From Purpureocillium takamizusanense (taxonomy: Eukaryota; Ascomycota; Sordariomycetes; Hypocreales; Ophiocordycipitaceae): 64,000 bases of DNA. The stretch's first letter is position 1. Every line of letters begins with the position of its first letter. The translations under genes and the position numbers were made by a program. Shown piece after piece: positions 11,175 to 21,844 of this stretch. Location of the stretch: assembly GCF_022605165.1 (NCBI RefSeq), contig NC_063070.1, positions 868,001-932,000 on the forward strand. The letters are read 5' to 3'. The notes under the pieces are model-generated. The model did no database searches. It was not told where the DNA came from and worked only from the letters and a program-made list of their open reading frames with translations.

Positions 11175-11926
11175 GGCCGGAGGGACGGGAGAGAGGAGGG
11201 ACGGAGGAGGCGACACGAGGGGCGGGCGAAGGATATCTCTGTCCCTCTCTTTTGCACGCGCGCTGAGAATGGGATTTTGGCGTTGGGATAGCGGCGACGG
11301 CGAGTGCGTGATGGTGGTGGGTGGTGGGATGGATTGATGATTGATTGATAAGACGGGACGGGAATCCCATGGTGGGGGCGGGGGAAAGAAGGGACACGAC
11401 AGTGGGGTGGGGAAGGACCACGAACTACTAACCTGACCAACTATACGTAGCTCGTACTGTGCTGGACTCAACTGCGGCGTCATCAGTGTGGAACGTCCAG
11501 ACAGTGCACGGCACGCGGAGGGGAGGACGGGTCAATATCCGCCACGTCGGTCCCTACCTTACGCGGCTGCCAGAGTATAGATAGTCCAGTTCCTCCTGCA
11601 GCTTGCAAAGAAGAAAAAAAGAACTGAAACGGCCCGACAAACCCAGGTCCTACCTATGTCTCCTGCCAAGCAGGTGCGTCAGCGTTTTTCTCGGCGTCAA
11701 GCCAACATAATGCCGGACAGGCTGCCTACTAATGTTAGTAGTCAAGTCTCCCGCTGTGGCCATTGAAAGTTTATTAGTGACAGCGCGCGTATACCCCTTG
11801 GGCGTTACCGATACGCGGCCTCAAGTCCAGGAAAACGTGACATTATGTAAAGACCGTTAGCCAACAGCCGTCCCGGAGGGCGGAGCCACCGACATCAGGG
11901 TCATCAATCGTTTTGTCCATCCTTAC
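11175..11926. other. Intergenic, upstream of BolA-like gene and of the Cys-rich gene
   Basis: 752 bases with no supportable gene. It should hold the promoters of the two flanking divergent genes. Purine/pyrimidine-biased stretches are present near 11340-11400. Confidence 0.4.
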
Positions 11927-12538
11927 ATGATGGATTCTCGCGACGCAAAAGCCACACAGGCAGCACGCGTCTGTTTCAGCACCTTACCAGGCAGGGCACG
12001 CTCGGCAGCAAAGTAAGTTGTTTGACGTAATTTGCTCTTCCCCGGCCAACAACTCCGGTCCGACCCAGGGCCTGTCTAGCCTCCCTGGCTGCCGCCTCTG
12101 CTGGTGGCAGTAAGAAAGAAGACGAGGAGAAGAATCAGGATACCCCTAAGAAAGCTGAGGCAAGCGAATGGCGCCCACGATTCCGTACCTATGGCTTCTG
12201 CTGCGGTACCCAATGCAGATTCCAGGTCTTGACGTGGGTGCCCTCAAGAGATGGAAAAGAAAACTACGACACTTTTCAATGGAGATATGCATGGTGCAGC
12301 GACGAAAGTCCGGTACGTGGCCCAGAGGCATCTCGCCTACCTGTAGCCCTCCCTCTATACTTCGTGCATATAGAGTCATACATATCACGAGGCTACCACT
12401 ACTGTCCCATGCAAGATGGAAACATATCCCTACGACGTGTAGATGCTGACAGAAGTACCGCGGGTTAAAACAAAGTGCCTGGCAGATGGCGCCGGATGCT
12501 ACAGGTGGAACAACGAAATGTTTGCTCATTGCAGCTGA
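11927..12538 (+). CDS. Candidate small cysteine-rich protein (effector-like), tentative model
   Basis: I do not recognise a family. The proposed exons are 11927-12012, 12069-12312 and 12443-12538, giving 141 residues. Donors are GTAAGT and GTACGT; acceptors are CCCAG and TGTAG. The frame stays open throughout. The N-terminal part has a short hydrophobic run (ACLASLAAASAG, about residues 30-41) but not a textbook signal peptide. Next comes a Lys/Glu-rich segment, then a compact region with seven cysteines: FCCGTQC, AWCSDE, KCLADGAGCYRW and a final AHCS. Spacing, small size, aromatic content and the lysine-rich linker resemble fungal secreted effectors or antimicrobial proteins. Exon 1 is the least certain part; a different upstream exon might supply a true signal peptide. 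No toxin homology is claimed. Confidence 0.45.
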
Positions 12539-12742
12539 AGAGGTTGATGAGGCTTGTCCCTGCGCGTCTCTGCGCGTGGGGGCTAGGGCAACGGGGTGCG
12601 GTGGGCATCATCATCGACATCATCACCATCACCATCCATCGCCATCATCAAGTTACCGAGGCGGGTGAGGGGGGTCGGCGGGTGGGGATGGCCGGACTGG
12701 ACAGTTTATGTGAGTTGCTAGCTTGGAAGTAGGGGCTTCGGA

Positions 12743-12763
12743 ATGATGATGATGATGATGATG
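12743..12763. repeat. (ATG)7 trinucleotide microsatellite
   Basis: Seven perfect ATG units in non-coding DNA, 57 bases before the long TG tract. Confidence 0.9.
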
Positions 12764-12816
12764 CTGCTACGGATGGCAATTGCTTCGCAAGATTCTGTCT
12801 GTTGACGGGTGCTTTT

Positions 12817-12820
<4 letters not shown>

Positions 12821-12887
<67 letters not shown>
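12821..12887. repeat. (TG)33 dinucleotide microsatellite
   Basis: An uninterrupted TG run of 67 bases, the longest simple repeat in the window. Alternating purine-pyrimidine tracts of this length can form Z-DNA and are usually length-polymorphic. It lies between the cysteine-rich gene and the NIF3-family gene. Confidence 0.97.
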
Positions 12888-12890
<3 letters not shown>

Positions 12891-13303
12891 TCTTTCCTGC
12901 ACGCCGTCTGGCGCAGGGTCTCGGGTTAGCTGTGTTGGCGAACAGAATAGCGTCAAGAATTAATATACTGTAACTTAGTTTGTACGAGGGAAGTGGAGGA
13001 GAGAAGCTGCCTTTTGTTACCACTAGACTCTAGTAACTAATACCACAGCCCAGTGCGACAGGACACGGTATGAGCTCACTGTGGGGAGAGAGAGAGCAGC
13101 AACTTAGTGAAGCGCAACAAGCTCCACCTCAGCTCCATACTCGTCCTACAATTTCACTTGCCCATATCGACAGCCTACTAAAGCTTCAACCTCACCTCCA
13201 TCGCTCGTACGGAGCCGCTCATTCCACCGCCACGCTCCTCTTTGTGCACAGAGTTCAAGCTTTCCCTTCGCGCCCGTGATTTTGGAGAGCCGTCCGCCCT
13301 GAC

Positions 13304-14637
13304 ATGAGGTCCATTGGCCTCCTCCTCCGCCGCATCCCGCCTCTCCGTCCCTACGCACCTTTGCCGCGCCGCGTGCTCGCCTCCCGGCATCACCACGCGG
13401 CCCAGCTCGTCGTCGCTCGTCCAAACTCCTCCGCCGCGTCGCTCATCCGCGCACAGCAGCAGCGGGCCTTTCGCACGAGCTCACCCCAGCGGCAAGGACG
13501 GCATCAGCCCGCAGACGGCGACGACGGCAGCAGCAGCAGCAGCAGCTCCAGCATCATGGCCAGTGACGCGGAATCGGGCGGCGCCTGGGGCGCGTGGCAG
13601 GTCCAGCCGTCGCGGTTCACGCAGCGCGTCGTCGACGCCATGAAGAGGCTGTAAGTACGCCCCTCTTCGCCGTCACTCGTGAGACCATCGAGAGCTCTGG
13701 TTTAGGATAAAACAACACTGGGGAGCAGCGTCTGACGCAGCGGATTCTACAGGTATCCCGAGGAGCTCGCGGATCGCTCGTGGGACAACGTCGGCCTGCT
13801 CGTTGGCAGCGCCGACGGTGCAAACTCGAGCACCAAGGTTCTCGTCACCAATGACCTCACGTACCAAGTTGCCATGGATGCCATTGAGCAAGGCGTTGCC
13901 GTCATAGTCAGCTATCGTGCGTCGCCGACTCACTTTTCTCTCATGTAAATGTGTGATTCATTCTGACAGACCCAGACCCCTTCATCTTCTCCGGCCTCAA
14001 GTCCATCACCCACAAGGATCCGCAGCAGACCACCCTCCTGCGCCTCGTCCAGGCCGGCATCGCCGTCTATTGTCCCCACACAGCCATCGACGCGGCGCCC
14101 AAGGGCCTCAACACGTGGCTCGCCGACATCGTCTCGGGCCCGCACCAGAGTGACCGTTCCGTGGCCATCCCTTGCGCCGCGGCTCCCGAGTCGCACTCAC
14201 CGGCGGGGTACGGAGCCATCGGCCGCTTCGACCCGAAGAAGCCCGTGCCCTTGGCAGAGATTCTGAAGCGCCTAGCCGAAAAGCTGGGCGGCCTGCGGCA
14301 CATCATGATCGCGAGCCCCGTTGGCGCTGATGTCAAGACCACCGAGGTACGGAGCTTCGGCGTGTGCGCGGGCAGCGGATACGACGTGCTGAAAAGCGCC
14401 GACGTGGACCTGCTCGTGACGGGCGAGACGAGCCACCACTCGGCGCTCCGGGCGATCCAGCAGGGCAGAACGTTGGTGCAGGTGTTCCACAGCAACTCGG
14501 AGCGAGGCTACCTCAACGAGGTCTTGCGACCGCAGCTCGAGACAGAGTTGCGGAGGACAGTGCCCGAGGCGCAGGTGGTGCTGAGTCACAATGACAAGGA
14601 CCCATTTAGGATTTTGGATGTCAGCGAGTTGTCCTAA
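13304..14637 (+). CDS. NIF3/DUF34-family protein, probably mitochondrial
   Basis: NIF3-family proteins (YbgI/GTP cyclohydrolase 1 type 2-like) are widespread metal-binding hexamers whose precise reaction is unsettled. Exons 13304-13650, 13753-13916 and 13970-14637 give 392 residues. The first about 80 residues are rich in Arg, Ala and Ser with few acids, like a mitochondrial presequence, and include an eight-serine run. The domain starts with YPEELADRSWDNVGLLVG, followed by KVLVTNDLT, VSYHPDPFIFSGLKSIT (metal-ligand histidine), GIAVYCPHTAIDAAPKGLN and the C-terminal LLVTGETSHHSALRAIQQGRTLVQVFHSNSERG, which contains the second metal-site histidines and glutamate. An internal Met near residue 84 could also start a cytosolic form. 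The family assignment is confident; the function is not. Confidence 0.88.
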
Positions 14638-14725
14638 GACGTGTCGAGGAGCGCGGCGTTGAACGGCGTTGCTGTAAAGTAGAGAGTTGCGAACAGGCCT
14701 TGATTGTCGTGGCTTCCCTCGTTTC

Positions 14726-15741
14726 CTATCGGCTGGCCGTGGATGTCCTGGCCGACGGCGGCTCTCTCGTTGGCCTCACGATGGCGTCACCCTCGTCGAT
14801 GAGCGCCTGCACATTATCGCCCCCGACGCCCTGCTCTTTCCACGACACCAGCAGCTTCCGCGGCAGCTCCCACTGTCGCCTCGCCTCCTCCATCTTGCCC
14901 TCCTTCGCCAGGGCCCGCAAACGCGGGGGCACGGCCAGCGCCTCGGCCGCGAGCTCCTTGGTACGTCTCCGGCGCGCCTCGGCCTCCCTCCTCTGGCCCT
15001 GCTCCGTGTCGGGCGCCGGCACCGAGGCGCGCGCGGCCTCTCGTATGGACGAGGCCTGGCTGTAGATTTGGGCAATGGCCGGGTCGAGCGTCGAGGCCAT
15101 TGGGTTCAGGGGATCCATGTTGGCACGCATCTGTATTCCCGTCAGCTTAGCTTATCCCACACACATGAGCTTTTGCCATGCTAGGAGGGGGAAGATTGTA
15201 CTTTTCGTATCGTCTCCGTCGCCGTGATGAGCTTGCTGTAGTTGTCGTAGACGAGCGCCTTCTTCTCCGCGTCCAGCGCGCGCACCTCGCCCACCACCTG
15301 CGCGTACAGCCGCAGCAGGTCCTCGAGCCCGCTCTCCGCGACCACCTTGTCGACGTACTCGTCGGCGTTGAAGTCGGCGGCGTCGAGGTCACTGGCTGGC
15401 ACCTCCGAGTCGGGGACCTCGATGCGCGGTAGCGTCGGCGTCGTCGTCGCACCCGCGGTGGCGGCAGCGGCGGCAGCAGCAGCGCGGAGGTTGTAGTACT
15501 CGCGGAGGGCGGCGCGATTGGAGCGCTTGGCGGCGGCCGCGGATGATGATGATGATGCCGCTGCTGCGGTACCGGTGGCGGCGGCCGATGATGCTGTTGG
15601 GTTGGCGTTGTTGACGGGCGAGGTGACGGCGGAGCGGGCGGCTTCGAGAGATGGCCGGCCCGAGGAGGTGGGCGTGCCGGAGGAGGGGAGGCGGCGGAGG
15701 GGGGCGACGGAGGATTCGCGCGGTGAGGCGATGGTCGACAT
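14726..15741 (-). CDS. VPS51: Vps51/Vps67-family GARP tethering subunit
   Basis: Vps51 is a subunit of the GARP complex, which tethers endosome-derived vesicles at the trans-Golgi. Exons 15741-15202 and 15130-14726 (minus) give 314 residues; the 71-base phase-0 intron joins LITATETIRK to MRANMDPLNPM. The conserved block is ALREYYNLR, DFNADEYVDKVV, DLLRLYAQVVGEVRALDAEKKALVYDNYSKLI and IRKMRANMDPLNPMASTLDPAIAQIYSQASSIRE. The N-terminal about 90 residues are Ser/Ala-rich and probably disordered, with Ala and Ser runs from GCN repeats. The C-terminal third is highly charged. Its stop codon is 88 bases from that of the convergent NIF3-family gene. The family call rests on recalled fungal sequence. 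Confidence 0.85.
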
Positions 15742-16430
15742 GGCTTCGGGGGGTTGTGCCCGAGGGGCCGGAGGCGGGCCTGGATGTGCGTCTCGCCTTG
15801 AGCGATGAGGTTGACGTGGATGGATGGACGGATGTCACCTGTGCTGTGCTGGAGGTTAGGTAGGTAGCGCTGGAGCTGAGGTGAGAGTTATTGCGGGGAG
15901 CTCCAGGGGCTGCGACAGGCCACTGGCGGACTTCCCAGGTTCCAACCTCCTAGGTAACCTTTAGATCCATGGATGCACTAAGCCGGGCCTGGAAATATTC
16001 TAGACGGGTGCTACCACCACTACATCGACCGGAACTGATGGAGCATGAATGGAGGGAGCGCCACACTTTCACGACAACTTCAACGTCCTACGTCACGTCA
16101 AAGTCCAAACTGTTCGACACGTCTACCCCACGGGCTCCTGGCGCGCCGAGTGAGAAGAGGCGGCGCACTACACAATCGCACATCTATGCCAAATCTCGAA
16201 AAGAAAGCCAGCGAGTCGCACCTAGTCGAGCCAGCCGTGTCCAGACAGGCAGCCAGCAGGACGCACCCGACGACAACTGCTGCACGTCGTGATAGCCTCA
16301 CGCAGCCGTCACTCGCACACTGACCTACTCACTCACCCACGTACAACTTACTACTGCTCAACAACCCACGCACCAACTCACCGTCCCATCCACATAGCCA
16401 CCCCCCCTCCTTTCCCGAGCGTCCATCATC
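15742..16430. promoter_or_regulatory. Divergent promoter region VPS51 / RMI1
   Basis: 689 bases between divergent starts. The last 150 bases before 16431 are C-rich and probably RMI1 leader. No additional gene is supportable. Confidence 0.45.
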
Positions 16431-17339
16431 ATGGACCTCACCGCCCAGTTCCGCGCCTCCCTCCTCGCGCAGTCCTTCCCCCCTCCCTCCACAACCTTCC
16501 TCACCTCCCTCCTCGCCACGCGCTCCCCCCCTCCACCGCTCCCTTCCCTGCTCGCCACCGCAAAGGCCCGCCTCCTCGCCTGCGACCTCACCACCAGCAC
16601 CTCTGTCGACCGCGCGATGCTCGCCGCGCTGCCCTCCACCACCACCGCCTCGTCGTCATCATCCTCCTCGTCCTCTAGCAACAACAACAATAATCACGCC
16701 AACAGAAACAGCGCCATCACAAACAACAATAACGCACCGGTAGCATCAGCAGCAGCGGCGGCAAAGGAAATCAGGATCCAGCGCGACGTCCACGTCCAGG
16801 TCCTCGACGTCGAGAACCTCAGCGCCAGCCGCTGGGAGCAGGTCGAGGAGCTCGAGGCCGTGGCCAGGGGCGAGCGCACCCGCGGGAGGCAGGTCGTGCG
16901 CGTGGTGCCCGCCGACGACGATGATGGGACCACCGACGCGAGCCAGACGCAGACGCAGACGCAGACAACGACGAGCACCACTACCACCACCACCACCTCA
17001 CAGGCCAGAGGTGCTGCGGGAAGTGGTATTCCAACAGCAACAGCCGCAGTCCCCGCGGGACCGAACGCGACGCACCGCCTCGTGCTGCAAGACCACCAGG
17101 GCAACCGCATCTACGCCGTGGAGCTGCGGCGCGTGGACCGCATCGCCGTGGGCAGGACGGGCATCGGGGAGAAGATGGTTCTGCGGGCGGGCACCGTGAT
17201 TTCGCGCGGCAGCGTGTTGCTCACGCCCGAGACGTGCACGGTTCTGGGCGGCAGGGTCGAGGCGTGGCACGAGGCGTGGCTGCAGGGCCGTCTGGCGAGG
17301 TTGAAGGAGGCGGTGGGCGGCGGCGACGGGCCGCGCTGA
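16431..17339 (+). CDS. RMI1: RecQ-mediated genome instability protein 1 (Rmi1) N-terminal-domain protein
   Basis: Rmi1 works with the RecQ helicase Sgs1/BLM and Top3 to dissolve double Holliday junctions. This intronless gene encodes 302 residues. The conserved fold begins with RASLLAQSFPPPSTTFLTSLL and includes VHVQVLDVENLSASRWEQVE and the OB-fold with HRLVLQDHQGNRIYAVELRRVDRIAVG, GEKMVLRAGTVISRGSVLLTPETCTVLGGRVEAWHEAW. Two variable inserts split the domain: a Ser/Asn run near residues 75-90 and a repeated Gln-Thr plus poly-Thr stretch near 180-200. Both are encoded by trinucleotide or hexanucleotide repeats and probably vary in length. The end is Gly-rich. Family size in fungi is typically 230-300 residues, so the gene looks complete. 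Confidence 0.85.
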   Translation: MDLTAQFRASLLAQSFPPPSTTFLTSLLATRSPPPPLPSLLATAKARLLACDLTTSTSVDRAMLAALPSTTTASSSSSSSSSSNNNNNHANRNSAITNNNNAPVASAAAAAKEIRIQRDVHVQVLDVENLSASRWEQVEELEAVARGERTRGRQVVRVVPADDDDGTTDASQTQTQTQTTTSTTTTTTTSQARGAAGSGIPTATAAVPAGPNATHRLVLQDHQGNRIYAVELRRVDRIAVGRTGIGEKMVLRAGTVISRGSVLLTPETCTVLGGRVEAWHEAWLQGRLARLKEAVGGGDGPR

Positions 17340-17516
17340 TGCATCATGTCATGCATACGTGCATATGTGCATACGTTTCTGTTTCTCCGTCGACAGCGCG
17401 TCGATGTACTTTTGCAGTTCTATCAAGATACCCCCAGCCATGACCATGATACTGGATGCATATTCTCAACCATGCCCCTCCCCCTGAATGCCAACAACAC
17501 CTCTGCAAATGCCCGT

Positions 17517-20500
17517 CTACATGCCTGCCGTGGCCACCTCTAGGGCCACCCATCCAGGTTTCTCCCATGGCGCAAGCATGGTAGCTCTCTGCGCGTCCGC
17601 GGCCTTGCCCGTGCCGGCATAGGCGCTGGCAAGGTCCTGAGCCTCCAGCACGCCCCGCGGCGGTATGCCCCTGACGGCCACCTCGAGGGCCATCTGGGAC
17701 GCGTACGGATCGCCCGTCGTTTCCGCGAGGGACGACCACCCGTGCGGGAGATGCGGATACAGCATCACGTCCTGCTGGATCTGCGTCAACATGTCCTGCT
17801 CTGTGCGGCCGTCACCCAGGCCGGCAATGGCCCGGAGCACCTCGCCAATGTGCGACTGTTCCGTCGTCGTGACGCGTTCGTTGGTACGAAGCTTCTGGAG
17901 TTCCTCCACGACAGCTTCCAGGCTATCTTCGTCCTGGTCTAGCAGCGCGATGACGCCAAGCAGAACAACACTCTGGACATGATCCGGCCGCCTCTCAATC
18001 ACTTCGAACAGGGCTGAGCGGGCCTTATCCCGCGACTCCTCCGAGCCTTGCGCCCAAAGAACCTGGGCAAGAAGACACGTCGCGTCAGGGCTGTTGTCCG
18101 ACTCTCCCAGCGCGGCCTCGAAGCACTTTTGCGCCTCGTCGTACTGCTCCAAGTAGTATTGCCCTAAACCGACGGTCAGGTGCGCTGATAACCTAGCCTT
18201 CTTCCGTTGCTCGCCCGTCAACTCGCTCTCGCTCTCGTCACCGCTCAGGCCGAGAGCCATGTCGCCGCACTCCACGGCTTGGCCGTACGACCCGGCGGCG
18301 AGGTACGCCCTCGCCAAGTCGGTCTTTGCTAATGTGAACCGCGCAAGACTGTCCGCAGACTCGGTGGCCTCATAGTCAGCCTCGATAAGGTCGCAAATCT
18401 TTTCCAGCGTCTGCACTGCAGGGGCATGCTCCCTCGTCCGCTCCTGGAGCATGGTTGACAAATGGCCAAATGCCATGTCTTGAGGGCGCAGGCTTTGCAA
18501 CTGATTTAGTGCAAATAGCGGCTGTATGAGAGAAGCCACAGTCATGTTAGGCGGAGCCGTGAGGATGTGGTCGAAGGTAGATGCCGAGTAGTGCCGCCGT
18601 GTGGGAACTGACGAGGCCTCGGAAATCTCCATGGCATGTGTGAAGAGTCCCCGGGCCTCCTTTGCGTTGCCGACAAGCAGCGCAACGAATCCCTGTCCCA
18701 GCCAGGCGTGTGCGTAGTCCGGGTCTGCCGACTGTGCTCGAGTGAATGCCTCGTTTGCCACCCTCATGTCACCAGACAGCAAGGCCAAGACCCCCAGATT
18801 GGTCCAAGCCACCGGGCTGCGCTCGTTCAAGTGCAGGCTCCTGACGAACGCGTGTTGCGCAACGGGCGGGTTGATGTCGCTTGTCACCACTCCAAGCGCG
18901 TTCCAAAACTCGGAATTGCCACTCTCCAGCTCGATGGCTCGCTTGAACGCCCTCACCGCGGCCCTGACGTAGTTGCCCGACTTCTTCCGCTGCGGGACCG
19001 GCAAGCATGAGTGCGCGCGAAACTCGGCCCAGCCCAAGTTGTAGTGTGCGACGGCTTGCGCATGGATGTCGCCTGAGGAAACGTGAATGGCCAGCTTGTG
19101 GCACAGAATGGTTGCGTGAAGGCACCGTGTAATGCTGCCGCCCATGACGTCTCCATCTCCGTTGGTGCTGGGGGCATAGACGACGTCTGTTGCAACCTTG
19201 TCCACTGCACTGAGCGTGTCAAAAGCTTGTTGATTCCCGCTCTCCAAAAGCCCCTTGGTGGCCTGGGATGGAAAATCAGCAGCACGACTCTGAACAGACG
19301 AGAACACGGAGCAAGCGTCCGCAAGGCTCTTCCAAAAGTTGAATGTGTCTCGCACACTCCCACTCGTGGTGGCTGCAAAGTCGATGGTGTCCATGGCAAG
19401 CTGGACAGCCTTTCCAAACAAACCCTTTTCCACACATGCCAGAGCGTTGTCCACGAGAGTCTGCATTAGCGCAATGATGACTCCCTCTTCTCCAGCATGA
19501 GTCTGTAGCACGGCTTGATATAGGGCAATTGACTCGTCATAGTCGCCCAGTTCTCGCTTGATATTGGCGAGCATGTACTTGGTGAACCACGTGTCGCCGG
19601 ATATGTCGACGGTGCTCTCCGTCTCCAGGCTCTGTGCATTCATTATGGCCTTTGTGGCGGCAATGTATCGCCCGGAGCTGTGGTAACTCTCGCCCAAGCC
19701 GACCCACGAATGGTAGTCTCCAGGCGAGAGCCTGAGTGCGGCCTGAAACGACACAATCGCTTTGTGAACGTCCTGCTTGTTGAGCTCGGCCACGCCTAGC
19801 GCGGCAAACGGCCAGCTGATTCCCTTCCTCTTCGACCCAGGCGGTGGTTTGACCTTGCCCGAGTCTACCACGCGCTGGGCAACAAGCTCTACCCGATCCC
19901 AGTCGCCGTCTTCTGCAAACGACCGGGCCAATCGCTCCGCGGCGACAACCTCTGCCGACGACAGCTCGAGCGCCTTCTGGAAGCACCGACGCGCTCTCTT
20001 CCGATCTTTGGCGTAGTCGTTGTAGAATATGCCAAGGCTGGTGTATGTCGGAGCGTGGTTGAGGTTACTGTTGAGAGCGGCCAGCCAGTATGCATATGCA
20101 CTATCGCCCTTTCGCTGTTTTCTCGCCTGCCGACTCGAGTCCAGGTTCCAAATGCAGGAGCCGATACGGTATTGAGTGTCAGCGAGCAAATCCTTGTCGT
20201 CGGCTTTCTTTTGCTCCAGCTGCTGGACGCAGTCCAAGAGCTCGGCCTTGGCGGTCTGCCAGTCCCCTTTCAAGGCCTTGACCCAGGCCGCCTCAGACCT
20301 GACGCGGATATTCGAGGGGTCGCGCCCGAGCGCACGAGTTAGGTAGTCAACGGCCTCATCGTACTCCTCCTCTTCCTCAAAGATGAGCCCCACGCCGATC
20401 ATGGCCGGCGTCGAAGTCTCGTCATGCTCAAGCACCTTGTCAAATAGGGCTTTGGCTTCTTGGTGATGCCTAGGCGACTGGTAGTAGACCAGCGCTGTGC

Positions 20501-21844
20501 CCAGGGAAAGCGAGTACGCGTCACAAGTGTTGCGAAAGGAGAGGCCTGTTCTTGTGCGCTCCTTGGCAGCGAACTGCTGGGCCTTGCGCATGAGCTCGAC
20601 CGTGCTCTCGTACTCGCCAAGGTGAAGAAAGTAATGGCCGACTAAACGATACGCAAAGGTGGACTCGGTGCCTGTGATGCCCTCGGTGATCATGATGAGG
20701 CGATCGTCGTCTGTCAGCGGGACGAATGACGTGGGAACACCGCCGTCCTCATCGTCATCTTCGCTGTCATCTGACCCGGCCATTGACGCGGCCTTCTTCT
20801 CTGTCTCGGCGGGTGCGGGGAACGGCGATATGGCGCTCGTCAGGTAGCCCGTGATGACCTTGTAAAGATCGCTGTCGGGAAAGAAGCCGCAGTACTCTCG
20901 CAAGACGTTGACATCCCAGTCCTTGATGTCTTTGTGGTCTTGCCAGTTGATGGCAATGTCCCACGCCAGCTTGAAGGGGTGCTTGATGATGACCATGTCG
21001 CTTGCGAGGCCACGTACTTTGGCCTGCTCGTCCGCTTTTCCAGCGGCGGGGGCGACCAGCAGGCGGTCATGGCAGTGCTGGAGGAGCTTTTCCTCGTACG
21101 TTCTCCTCACATCATCATCGCTGGTCCAGTTGATCAACTGTCGATAGATGTGCTCCAGCTTGCTGAGCGAAAATACCTCCCGCTTGACCTCGACGGTGAC
21201 ATCGGTCAATGTGGCACCTAGACGCGTCCGTCGTTCCCCAATGAGCGTGTTGATGCGCTTCTTTTCAAACTCTTCAAGGATGAGGGCAATGGTTTCATAG
21301 GTCCTTGCGGGATGTGGAAAGCGCCCTTCAAGTACCTGGTAGAGGGGGCTGTCCGGGAGCTGGATCCACAAGGCATCGGCATACTGAAGCTTGTCGCCCT
21401 GCGCCCTAGCAAAGTCGACAAACTTGTCAACGACATCTTGGCACTTAAACATGTCGTCGGCATCGCGAAACACGTGGGCCAGGCTGACGACGGCCCGCTG
21501 ATACTCGGGCAGCTTCTTGGCGCCTTGCTTCTCATAGATTTTGATGAGGCCCTGGTAGGCCTGCGCGTCCTGTGGACGCAGGGCGGTGGCATTCTGGTAG
21601 ACTGTCTCGGCCTCGTCAAGCCGGTTTGTCTTGTCCAAGGCAAAGGCCAGAAAGATGAGCCTGGGCGCGGTCAGCCGGGTCAGTTCCGTCAACCGACATG
21701 GGAGAAAGGGGGGCAAGTCACGCACGCCTGGTAGTTTTTGGGGTCCTTTTTCAGGTAGCCCTGGGCCTGCTCGATGGCATCGTCAAAGTTTTGCTGCCGA
21801 ATCGCATCGTTGATGGACTTGAGCAGCGCCTTGGACCCCGACAT
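17517..21844 (-). CDS. SKI3: Superkiller complex subunit Ski3 (TPR protein)
   Basis: Ski3 is the TPR scaffold of the cytoplasmic Ski2-Ski3-Ski8 complex, which feeds mRNA to the exosome for 3'-5' decay. Exon 1 is 21844-21726 and exon 2 is 21660-17517 (minus), giving 1420 residues; the 65-base intron splits the Ala codon between KKDPKNYQ and ALIFLAFALDKT. The start MSGSKALLKSINDAI is the conserved beginning. TPR units recur throughout, for example NRLDEAETVYQNATALRPQDAQAYQGLIKIYEKQG, HAPTYTSLGIFYNDYAKDRKRARRCFQKAL and YHSWVGLGESYHSSGRYIAATKAIMNA. An acidic DDSEDDDED segment lies near residue 355. Length agrees with filamentous-fungal Ski3. It is the largest gene in the window and converges on RMI1 with 177 bases between stops. 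Confidence 0.9.

Larger units (their letters stand above)
12539..13303. other. Intergenic with microsatellites
   Basis: 765 bases without a supportable gene. Contents are a CAT/CAC-rich stretch near 12608-12650, seven ATG units at 12743-12763 and a long TG tract at 12821-12887. The right part should be the promoter of the NIF3-family gene. Confidence 0.5.
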
